DNA of 64,000 nt. Source: Limnomonas spitsbergensis (taxonomy: Eukaryota > Chlorophyta > Chlorophyceae > Chlamydomonadales). The position numbers and the translations under genes are program-made. The first letter of the stretch is position 1. The number at the start of each line of letters is the position of its first letter. Positions 43,540 through 55,500 of this stretch are shown one piece after another. The stretch lies in assembly GCA_037349105.1 (NCBI GenBank), contig JAYJMM010000124.1, forward strand, positions 7,052,001 to 7,116,000, given 5' to 3'. The notes under the pieces are model-generated. The model worked only from the letters and a program-made list of their open reading frames with translations. It searched no databases and had not been told where the DNA came from.

Positions 43540-46500
43540 ATGGGTGGAATGATCTCAACTCGAGTGGTCGGGAATGTCCCGACCACTAGTCGCAAGACTG
43601 GCAGGGCAGGTGCCTCCCTCTTTCAAATTGTGACCTTCGGATGGTGCGAGGAGCTCATTCGCCAGGCGAGCGAAAGGCCTCTCGGAGACCAAGACGCTGC
43701 CTACCTCATTCCCGAACAGGACCAGGCGCACCCGCTGTCCAAGGCATTCGACGAAACCTACGAGAAGATGAGAGTAAGCATGGTTGGGGGCTGCAGATGT
43801 TAAGCCTTGTCAGTACCCATGCATGCATGCAGCATATGCCCATGCATGTAGCACAAGCCCATGCAGCCCATGCCAACAGTTGGGGGTGCGTAACAATAGT
43901 CAGCGAGTTATGACAAGCTCTTTATATTGCGTATCTTCATCTTCCTCTTCTTCACATGTAGACAGCAAGGCAATAATGCACCCTCTCCTCCCCTACTCCA
44001 TTGCCATTTCATTAAAATTTGCTTCCACATTTTTTCACCGATTAAAAAGAAGCCATAATAGCCTGCGCAACTTTTCCTCCCCTCCTCCATGGCCAGGCAA
44101 GCTGCAGCTCATGATATTGAATTTCTGTCTATTTTCATCATCAAGACTGTTAGGAGACCATGTACCCCTACCCTCCCCTCCTCCATGGCCAGGCGCGCCA
44201 CAGCACAGCCTACTTAAACACCACCAGCAGGGTGCTTCTCAAACTGCACTGGCGTGAGATGATGGGTCAGGCCATCTGGGCCGCAATTGAGGTGGCACTC
44301 AGGTGAAATTTGTGGGCACAGGCGTGTTCGCACTTAAATTGTGGCATTTTACTTAGAGTGCCCATGCTCTCCCCCTCCTCCACCCTACAGCTTACTGTTC
44401 CTCCCGACACGCTCTTCATCCAGCTGAATAACATGTGAACACGGGCGCCCTTTACAGGCTCGTTTCGCCGGTGGTGCTGCGTCAATTCCTGCTTTGGCTC
44501 CAGGCCTACGGCGCAGGTCTGGACCCTCCCACCTGGCAGGGTTGGCTGCTAGCTGCTGCGCTGGGGGCGTGCGGCTTCGTGGCTGCGGTGTTACACCATC
44601 AGGTGGGAAGTAGGACACGAGCTGGAGGTGCGCATGTGGCCCATCACAACACCTAGGAGGGGCCAAGATCTTAACACAGGGAAATTAAGATATAAAAAAC
44701 TATATTTCTCTCTCTCTTGGCAGGCATGTTTTCCTTAGACTCAATGGGGTCCTGCACACTGCTTATACCAGAGTGCTTCAGCTTATATGTAAGCTATAAG
44801 CTGGCGTGCAGCCAGTAGGGTTAGGTGCAGGTAGCCCTGCTGCTTGGTCTTCTGGCGAAGGCCTGGTCAAGGTTTGGTCTCAGTCGGCCCAGGGATGGCC
44901 GCCTGGCAGCCCCTTCAGGAGGTCTGGTGCGCACTGAAATGAACACTGGCTTTTATCCTGCATGGTGATGGAGTGTGACTTGCATGGTGGTGCAGCGTGA
45001 CCTTCATGTCAGTGCAGTGTGACCTGCATGGTGGTGAAGTGTGATACATGCATGGTGGTGTAGTGTGACAAACATAGTGGTGCATTGTGACCTGTGGAGT
45101 GATGTTAGATGTACGGTGGTGGAGTGTGACTTATATGATGGTGATGTCCCACCTGCATGATGGTGTACTGTACCTGCGTAGTGGTGAAGAGTGACGACCA
45201 TGGTGATGGAGTGCGGCCTGCATGATGATGTAGTGTGACCTGCATGGTGGTGTAGAGTGACCACCATGGTGATGTATTGTGATCTGAATGGTGTTGCAGT
45301 TTGACCTGCATGGTTTAGTGTGACCTGCACGATGACGAAGTGTGACCTGCATGCTGGAATAGTGTGACTTGCATGATATTGAAGTGTGGCCTGCATGGTG
45401 GTGGGATGATCAGCACACCTTCAGCACTCACAGTGCTGCATTGCTCGAATGCCTTGCATGGTAACAGCTACCAAACTGGCAGCCCCTGGAGCGCCCACAA
45501 AGCAAGCCCACCGCCAACCACCCCGCCCTCATGCACATGGAAGAAGACCTGCCGTTTGAGATGTGCGTTAAACCCAGTTGCGGAGTCCTATGCTTCAGCC
45601 GATATATTTAGTTTTCTCAATCCATGCCCACGGGTGTGTTTAATAAATCAATAACTGGTACCTGTATTGTTTGATGCTGCAGCTGTTCTTCTCCGGCAGT
45701 CTGTCAGGCTTCCGCATGCGGCAGCAAGTTGTCGCCGCCGTACACGGCAAGGTCCTCCGGCTCACCAGCGCCGCCATATCGACGGTCAGCAGCGGCCATG
45801 TGGTCAATCTCATATCAAACGACGTGCGACGCTTCGACGATGCGCTCCCCTTCTGGGTCTTCCTGTTTGCAGGTTTGTTTTTCATGGAAGCGCTGGGTCA
45901 CACAGGCTTCTGTAGAACTCTTGAGTTGGTGCGTCACATGCACTTCAGTAGTTCAGTTACATCATGGCCTACGGCTGTGTGGGCCTAATACAGCAAGACC
46001 TGCAGCTAGGGCCACCGTCTCAGGCTGGTCAAAGTGTGATCCCCATGGGCCCAATGGTGGCTGCCTGGCAGCCCCCCCAAAGGTTGTCTGGTGCGCCCTG
46101 AGATAAGCACTGTCGCAAATCGCTGGGAACTTCATTGAGTTTCTAGTTGGGTCCTTTTTCTCCCAGCCAAAAATATGAGAAATGTGAGCATTGTCTGCTG
46201 GGCTCTTCGAAATCTGCTCCCAGTGCTTCCCGCTGGATGGTACCTGGGCCTGTCTGGATGGTATCTGGGCTGCATGGTATGGTCCCAGTTGATTGGAATG
46301 AATCCAGAAAGACCCAGCATCAGTTGATAAATGCTTCAGTTTACCCAGTGCTGTGCCGATTACGGGCCTTACGGTGGCTGTATTACATGGCAGGCTTTCA
46401 GTCACCGTACCATAATTTCAAGGCAAATTCAGCGACTCTTTCCAGTTAGGGAGCATGATTACGAACACATGTTTTGAATCATGGCACAATTGCACGGCAC

Positions 46501-49500
46501 TGGTTTTACCCTATCCACTGCAATGAAGCATGCTCCGTCCTTGTTCTTCCCGTTCCAGGCCCCATTGAGACCTTCATGGTCCTGTTAATGGTGTCCCTGG
46601 AGCTGGGGTTCCTGCCGGCACTGGCGGGGGTGGCGGCCACGCTGCTCATCATGCCCATTCAGGTACCTGGTTTTGACAGGACCCCTGCCACGGGATGATA
46701 TGATCATGCCTGTCCAGATACCACATTGTGGGTAAATGTCATGCCGGTGATGCATGTAAAGGGACCACCGGTAGCTGGTAGCCTCCTGGAAGCACTTTCT
46801 TGCATCGGCGCAGGCGGGGAACTCATGAGGAACACCCTCGGAATGGGTGGCGAATGAGGGATGACAGGGTTAGGATAGGGTTATGGAGCCGGGAGCGCCT
46901 GGCGGTTGAGAAGGAGGTTCAGCCCTTCCGTGAGAATCTGGCGTTTACATCCCTGCGGCCAGTGTTTAGTTCCCCACCTGCGATTGCAACTGACTTGGGC
47001 CGCCCCTTACTTGGGCCGCCCCTCTGCGACCGAAGGCCCGATTGAGGGCAGACCTTGACTGGCCTACAGATACAAGGCCTAAGCAGGGTAACTGGCTGTG
47101 CATTTGGGCCTTCGGCGGGAGGCCAGGAGGTACCTGAACTGCAGCCAAGCAACGGACCCCCCCCTGCCTGCTGCAGGGCATTCTGGTGCGACCGGTAGCC
47201 AAGATCCGACGCAACAACGCTGAGCGGACTGACGAACGTGTCCGCCTGTCCAGTGAAGTCATCCAGGGAGCTTTGGCCATGAAGATGATGTCCTGGGAGG
47301 TGTGTAAGGAGGGGCCCCTTCCACCTGGCCTACAACTCAACTCAACACCTCACACATGGGCGGAAATAAATCTCAAAATGAATTCATTAACTCTGGGAAC
47401 ATGTGATGACAAGGGCCAAGCAAGACGTGGCACATTGGCCCCTGCTATGTTGTCTGCTTTTAGAGCATCATTAGGACATTCCCGCATGCACCCATGGCCA
47501 TGGAGGGGCCTCCCCATGCGTTCACTCCCATGGAGTCGCCTCCACTGGCCCCCTGTCCATGCAATGCCCCATCCATCTCCTTACCCAAAGCCTTGCAATC
47601 ATCTCTTCGTGCACTCATGAAACCACTTCCACTGTCTCATGCCTCCTTATCTCCGCGGGACAGCTTACAGCATCTGGGTAGGGGGCAACCCTCTGAAGTC
47701 TAGGAATCCATTTACCCTTCACACTGTCAACTTCCCGTCCACTACCCTGTTCCACACCTCGTCCACACCTCCTCCCATGCAGGGCCACATATCGCGGGCT
47801 ATGTGCTCCATCCGCGCCCGAGAGGCCCAGCCCGTGCGCCAAATGGCACGCATCCGCGCAACCAACAACGCCATTAACGTGTGCATCACGCCTGTGGTCG
47901 CCTTTGCCACTTTTGCAACGTATCGCGCATGCAACGGGACCCTCAACATCCCCTCAGTCTTCTACGCGCTGTCGCTGCTGACACTGCCCAGGCTCTCCAT
48001 GTGTGTGGCGGGTGGGCAGAACATGGATGGAAAGACAGCACGGTGGTGGTTGTGGAATCACTTAGAGATGCAACAGTATGGATGCAACAATCAGCATGCA
48101 ACAGCTAGGATGCAACAGTTAGCATGCAACAGTTGGGGATGCAGCAGTGAGCATGCAGTAGTTGGGGATGCAACAGTTAGGGAAGTAACAGTGAGTTTGC
48201 AATAGTTGGGGACGCAACAGTTAGGATGCAACAGCCAGTGAGCATGGTTGGCAGCTGAGAAAATCGAGTCAGGACAGGAATGATATACGAGGGCGAGTTT
48301 CACAGGCTAAATTGGGTGCATGCATGTGCCGCCTGCTCCCGCCTGTCGGCTTGCACCTTTTGGTATCAATCCTTAAAGTAGCGCGGTCAACCCCTGATGT
48401 CTGCTGCCAGTGTCACGTCGAGTGTATGCCCAACGACCTTTGGTGGGTGGCCGGGAGGCTATTACTGGGCCGGTGGGGACCCAACCCAGACCGGCCAGTG
48501 GCCCAAGCAGCCGGGCTTGCTGCACCATGCCCCTTGACTGTAGGCCGTGCGGTGGCTGCATTTAAGATGAAGCTTGCGAGAAGCACCCGTGTGCATGTGT
48601 GTGTGTGTGTTTGCAGGGTCCTGTTCTTCATTATGGGCGTTCAAAGTTTGACGGAGCTTCGTGTTTCCGTGAATCGCATCGACGAATTCCTGGGCATCGA
48701 GGAGCCCCTGGCAGCTCTCCCTCTGGGACAGAGGCAGCCCCGGAAGCAGCTGCAGGGCTGCCCTGACTCTTGCTCAGGGTTCGTGCATCTGAACAATAAG
48801 GAGGCGTCACCAACGCATGCCGGCGCCAGTGTCGAGGAAGATGCCGGCATGGACGTCTCGCTGCTGCACCCGATAGGGAGTGTTCTGACTTCACTGTCAG
48901 CCGTGGGCCTGGTTGCTTCTCCGCCCTCCTCGCCTGTCCCCCTTGCGGGCTACGTGGCCCTTCTGGGCGCAGATTATGACTGGGCCAGGCCCATGGGACA
49001 CGTGGTGTCTCCCTCCGGTTCACACAACCACCACCTCAACACCACAAGCGCCCTGGGTGCAGGGGAGCTCCTGCCCTCATCCCACTCGCCCGTGGCCGCC
49101 TCAGCCCGGATGCCTCCGGGGGCCGATAAGTCTGCCTCCCGCCCCGACCGCTCCCCTAAGGATCATGAGCCGGAGGGGGAGGCTGAGAGCTGTGCCCTGC
49201 TGCGTCCTGCGCCCAGGAGCGGTCCAGGGGGGCCAGCAGGGAGTCAAGGCGGCGGCGGCCTGGAACTCGTTGCGCCTCGGAGGCAGAGCCTCATCGGTAG
49301 CATTGTTGTTGGCGGCGCCCTTAAGGTCCCGGGGAGTCGAGCCAGCAGCCTGGAAGTTGCGGAACGGCTCGCAGGCCCCACCCTGAAGGGCTTGATCCTG
49401 GAGCTGCAGCCCGGGGAGCTTTTGGGCGTCACCGGGGAGGTGGGCAGCGGGAAGAGCAGCCTGCTGGCCGCGTTGCTGGGGGAGCTCATGCCTCTGACAA

Positions 49501-52500
49501 GCTGCCTGAGCCAGGAGTGCAGCCAGTCCGTGGGCCAGATCCAGGGCAGCAGCCTGGGCACCCATTCCCTAGGCCCTGTGGTTGTGGGCAGCCTGGCCTA
49601 CTGCTCGCAGGTGCCCTGGATCATGTCGGGCAGCCTGCGAGAAAATATCGTTTTTGGCAGCCCCTGGGACGAGGCGTGGTATACAGAGGTGGTGGCATCT
49701 TGTGCTTTGGAGCCGGTGAGGGGACTCAGGGACCTGTGGGGACCCCAAATGGAGCACTTGGAGGTGCATTTGCGCCCCGACTTGTAGGGACCCCAAATTT
49801 GGTGTTTGGGGGCAATATAGGCAGGGGGGCGGGGAGGAGATGCGATGTCACGGTGTGTGGCCTGCATGAGAGCTTGCTACTCCTGATTGCCGGGCCTGCA
49901 CAACTGCTCTCCCGAGGGCATGTGCATAGGTTTCACCCGCCGGTTCCCTCTGTCTGTTATTTGATTGCTCAGGATATCCAGGGCCTGGCTGCGGGGGACA
50001 TGACCGAGCTTGGAGAGAGGGGCATCAACCTATCAGGTAGGTGGGGGCCTCTGCTCACTGTATATGTGTGCCCGTGTGTGTATGTTTGTGAGTCACATGT
50101 AAGTGCGTGTTTCTGATAGCATCTGTATAAGTGTTTGGGGCCCCTTGTGGCTTTGGGGCGTCAGGTGCTTCAAATCTAGAAGGGGTGTTACCAGCCGCGT
50201 GTCTCTATACTGATCTGTGAACATCGGTGGCCACTATGCCGCAGCTTGGCACAATCTAAGAGGGTGGTTCTGCGGATGTGACCCTGACTTGACTTTAAAT
50301 GTTAGGTGTACGGGTAAAACACATTCTTCCGTAATAGAGGGTGGGGTAGGAAGTTCCTGCCGTTTGAAGCTCCACTAAATTTTGTCTTCGCCAGAACACG
50401 CAAGAGAAACTCGGGATTTCTAGTCTGTCATGCATAAGTGCTTTCGAATGAGGCACACAAACATGTTCAAAGAGGGTGGGTAGGATACTAGGATGGTAGT
50501 TGAGAAGTGCAACAGAGCTCTGAAAACACACTGATCTCAGGGGGAATGTGCAACACACTGATCTCAGGGGGAATGTGCAACACACTGATCTCAGGGGGAA
50601 TGTGCAACACACTGATCTGAGGGGGAATGTGCAACACACTGATCTCAGGGGGAATGTGCAACACACTGATCTCAGGGGGAATGTGCAACACACTGATCTC
50701 AGGGGGAATGTGCAACACACTGATCTCAGGGGGAATGTGCTGAATAAAGCTTGTCACATCTATAATGGACCAGTGTAAAAACATTATAACCTGCTCATAA
50801 AAAAATTATGGGCTTGCCAATGCGCAAACAAGAACCTTGGGGTTCAGGCTGATTCCAGCACTAAATGTATAAGTGTTGGTACTCGTACTGATATGTTAGT
50901 GAAAGGAATATGGACTCTTCCAATGTCCGAAGATGCATTCCGGTATACCGCACTTGTTTGTTTATAGTGTTTGAAGGACATCTGAAAGTTTAGTGATCTG
51001 CAGCGAGAAATTTGTTGAATCAAAATAATCCCACTTACCGTAAGTGAAGTTCAGTCACCCTTATTTAATTCCGTCAAAATAAAAAATGAAGGGGCGGCCC
51101 TGGCGATCGCATGGGAGCTGTTCACTGCCCGGGCTCCCCTCCCTTGGGTTCAGTCTGCGTTGCCTTGCTACATGTTGAAGTGCGCTTCAGCCACCATTCA
51201 GCTGCACCATACCCTTAGGGAGGAAACAAGCTCTGATGCTTGGGCAACCACTAGTTGGCTGGTCCCTATGACCCAGTGGTGGCATGCTGGTCAAAGTTTG
51301 GTCCCAATCTGCCCAGTAGCGGCAATCTGCAAAGTGTGCTCTGGTGTGCACTAAAATGAACCCAGGTGCTTTTCACTGCCCAAACCTCTCACTCTCTTAT
51401 GTGTACTCTGCTGCGCCCTCCCGTCATCCCCCTGACCCCAGGCGGCCAAAAGCGCGCGTCGCCCTGGCTGTCTCATTGGTTCGGTGCACTGCTATACCTC
51501 CCTCTTTCTCGACCCCCCTCCGCTGAAACCTGCCCATCTTCCCCTTCTTCTGCCTCTGCCTCTCGGCGGCCAGAAGGCGATAATCTGACAGGCCCAGCGC
51601 GTGCGCCTGTGCGTGCATGCATGCCTTGCCTCGGCTCCTTCCCACTCATGAACTTTTCCAATCTACTCATCCGGCCCCGCCTCCCCCCGCCTTCAGGTAG
51701 CCAGGAGGCGCGCATCAGACAGGCACACCGCGTGCGCCTGTGCGTACATGCATGTGTTCTGTTGATTGCCTGGGATCCTCTCTGTCTGGAATGATCCCAA
51801 TCTACACATCCTGCCCTGTACCCCCTCGTCCCCAGGTGGTCAGAAGGCGCGTATTGCCCTGGCCCGCTGCTGCTACAGCCGTGCTGACGTGCAGCTGCTG
51901 GACGACCCCCTGAGCGCCGTTGACCCGCGTGTGGGGAGAACGCTGTTTGAGCATGCGGTGGGGCCGGAGGGGATCATGAAGGTGAGTGTGTGCAGTCGGG
52001 CACATCCGAGGATTGATGTCCCCCCTAAACAGGGCTGTCTTCTCCCTTGCATATTGGGGGGAGATATCGTGACCTGCACCTGCGGAGATCAGGTCTGGGT
52101 ATTTTTAGTCTGTTTGGGAAGGTCTTGTCGGTTGCTGCTTGAAGGTGCTGTGGATTTCGTTGCCTGAAAGCTGCTCTGTTAGCTCACCAGCCCCCCCCCC
52201 ACCCTCATTCACCCCTCCCCTCAATCTGCCCTTTATCTGCCCCTCATTCGCCCAGGCCCCCCTGTCTGCCCCTCTCTGTCATTCACCCACCCCCCCTGGC
52301 AGGATCCATCAGCCCCTCTCTGCCCCTCATTCTCGCCCCTCTCTCTGCCCCGCAGAGCTGCACTCGTGTGCTCGTGACCCACCAGCGTCAGTTCCTGCCC
52401 CGTTGCGACCGCGTCCTTGTGTTGCGTGCGGGGCGTATTGAGGCACTAGGGACGTGGCTGGAGGTGGCGGCCAGAGACCTGGTGGAGCTGACTGCAGGTG

Positions 52501-55500
52501 TGAGGGGGGGGGCAGGGGGGCAGTGCAGTGTGTGGAGGGACAGGGACAAGGTGGCAGTGTTGTGTGTGTGTGGGGGGGGGGCATGGTGGCATGAGTTGGT
52601 GGCCATGGACCTGTTGGAGCTGACTGCAGGTGTGTGTTTATGTTTGTGTGTTGAGGGAGCAAGGGGGTAGGTGTGTGTGTGTTGAGAGGCAGGGGGCAGT
52701 GCCTCAGGTGCAACGTAGGCTGAGGAGGTTGCCGATGATCGAGCTCACCTGCTGCCACCTGGCGTGTGCCTCCCTCCCTTCCACGCTCGCATACCTATGT
52801 TTGTATGAGGGTGCTGCATTGCGACATTTTGGCCGGGGGGCTGCTGTAACAAGCCCTGCTGCTTGGTCCTAGGCCTGTGGGAGGTTTGGTCCCTATTGGC
52901 CCAGTCATGCCTGCCCAGCTGCGAGCACAAGGTGATCTGTTGCGCACTTCAATATACACTGCTGCATGATGTGTGTTGCCTGGCAGGGATCATCTCAGTG
53001 AACGCGACCGGAGTCTCACTGACGGATTCTGGCTGTGTCGATGAGCTGGCGGACCTGCTGCCAGCCAACGGGGAGGCGCTGGAGGAGGAGGCGGGGGGGA
53101 GGACTCCAGCGCAGCGTGCGCATCTAACGAGCGTGGCTGATGGCTCTGCTGCTGGCGCTGCCGCTATTGATGTGGCTGGTCATGATGTGGCTGGGGATGC
53201 AGCAAAGGGACAACATGTTCCAGCTCCAGCAGCCGGCATGCTCTCGCGGCTGCAAGGCACTGAGGGCAGGGGCGAGGGCCTTGGCAGCGCAGCCTCAACA
53301 AACAGCGCACCTAATGGCCTGCCGCCACTGCTTGAGGACGCTGCTGGCCTTCTGCTCAGAGTGTCCACAAAGCTGCCACGGGATGGGGCTGCCGAGGGTG
53401 AGACGCTGGTGTAGCTAATTAGCCGGAGATGAAGGGGCTGGAGCCATAACCTGAGCCATGGTTGTAAGAGGAGGCTTAGTCTTACCTGTGGCTATAATCT
53501 GATGCAAAGCTGTGGATTGAGCTGTGACTGTGGATTGAGCTATGACTGTGGATTGAACTGTGACTGTGGATTGAACTGTGACTGTGGATTGAGCTGTGAC
53601 TGTGGATTGAGCTGTGACTGTGGATTGAGCTGTGACTGTGGATTGAACTGTGACTGTGGATTGAACTGTGACCGTGGATTGAGCTGTGACTGTGGATTGA
53701 GCTGTGACCGTGGATTGAGCTGTGACTGTGGATTGAGCTGTGACCGTGGATTGACATGTGACTGTGGATTGAGCTGTGACTGTGGATTGAGCTGTGACTG
53801 TGGATTGAGCTGTGACTGTGGATTGAGCTGTGACTGTGGATTGAGCTGTGACTGTGGATTGAGCTGTGACTGTGGATTGAGCTGTGACTGTGGATTGAGC
53901 TGTGACTGTGGATTGAGCTGTGACTGTGGATTGAGCTGTGACTGTGGATTGAGCTGTGACTGTGGATTGAGCTGTGACTGTGGATTGAGCTGTGACTGTG
54001 GATTGAGCTGTGACTGTGGATTGAGCTGTGACCGTGGATTGAGCTGTGACTGTGGATTGAGCTGTGACCGTGGATTGAACTGTGACTGTGGATTGAGTTG
54101 TGACTGTGGATTGAGCTGTGACTGTGGATTGAGCTGTGACTGTGGATTGAGCTGTGACTGTGGATTGAACTGTGACTGTGGATTGAACTGTGACTGTGGA
54201 TTGAGCTGTGACTGTGGATTGAGCTGTGACGGTGGATTGAGCTGTGACTGTGGATTGAGCTGAGACTGTGGATTGAGCTGTGACGGTGGATTGAGCTGTG
54301 ACTGTGGATTGAGCTGTGACTGTGGATTGAGCTGTGACTGTGGATTGAGCTGTGACCGTGGATTGAGCTGTGACTGTGGATTGAGCTGTGACCGTGGATT
54401 GACATGTGACTGTGGATTGAGATGTGACTGTGGATTGAGCTGTGACTGTGGATTGAGCTGTGACTGTGGATTGAGCTGTGACTGTGGATTGAGCTGTGAC
54501 TGTGGATTGAGCTGTGACTGTGGATTGAGCTGTGACGGTGGATTGAGCTGTGACTGTGGATTGAGCTGTGGCTGTGGATTGAGCTGTGACTGTGGATTGA
54601 GCTGTGACTGTGGATTGAGCTGTGACTGTGGATTGAGCTGTGACTGTGGATTGAGTTGTGACTGTGGATTGAGCTGTGACTGTGGATTGAGCTGTGACTG
54701 TGGATTGAGCTGTGACTGTGGATTGAGCTGTGACTGTGGATTGAGCTGTGACTGTGGATTGAGCTGTGACGGTGGATTGAGCTGTGACGGTGGATTGAGC
54801 TGTGACTGTGGATTGAGCTGTGACTGTGGATTGAGCTGTGACTGTGGATTGAGCTGTGACTGTGGATTGAGCTGTGACTGTGGATTGAGCTGTGACGGTG
54901 GATTGAGCTGTGACTGTGGATTGAGCTTTGACGGTGGATTGAGCTGTGACTGTGGATTGAGCTGTGACCGTGGATTGAGCTGTGACTGTGGATTGAGCTG
55001 TGACTGTGGATTGAGCTGTGACGGTGGATTGAGCTGTGACTGTGGATTGAGCTGTGACGGTGGATTGAGCTGTGACTGTGGATTGAGCTGTGACGGTGGA
55101 TTGAGCTGTGACTGTGGATTGAGCTGTGACGGTGGATTGAGCTGTGACTGTGGATTGAGCTGTGACTGTGGATTGAGCTGTGACTGTGGATTGAGCTGTG
55201 ACTGTGGATTGAGCTGTGACTGTGGATTGAGCTGTGACTGTGGATTGAGCTGTGACTGTGGATTGAGCTGTGACTGTGGATTGAGCTGTGACGGTGGATT
55301 GAGCTGTGACTGTGGATTGAGCTGTGACGGTGGATTGAGCTGTGACTGTGGATTGAGCTGTGACGGTGGATTGAGCTGTGACTGTGGATTGAGCTGTGAC
55401 GGTGGATTGAGCTGTGACTGTGGATTGAGCAATGACGGTGGATTGAGCTGTGACTGTGGATTGAGCTGTGACCGTGGATTGAGCTGTGGCCTCTGACTGA

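Noticed and set aside
45004..45396. 130-codon His/Thr/Ser-rich minus-strand frame.
   Set aside because: It lies entirely within the degenerate tandem repeat of ABCC intron 3.
50525..50745. Regular short repeats resembling a CRISPR array.
   Set aside because: Units are directly adjacent without unique spacers, and the locus is inside an intron of a eukaryotic gene.
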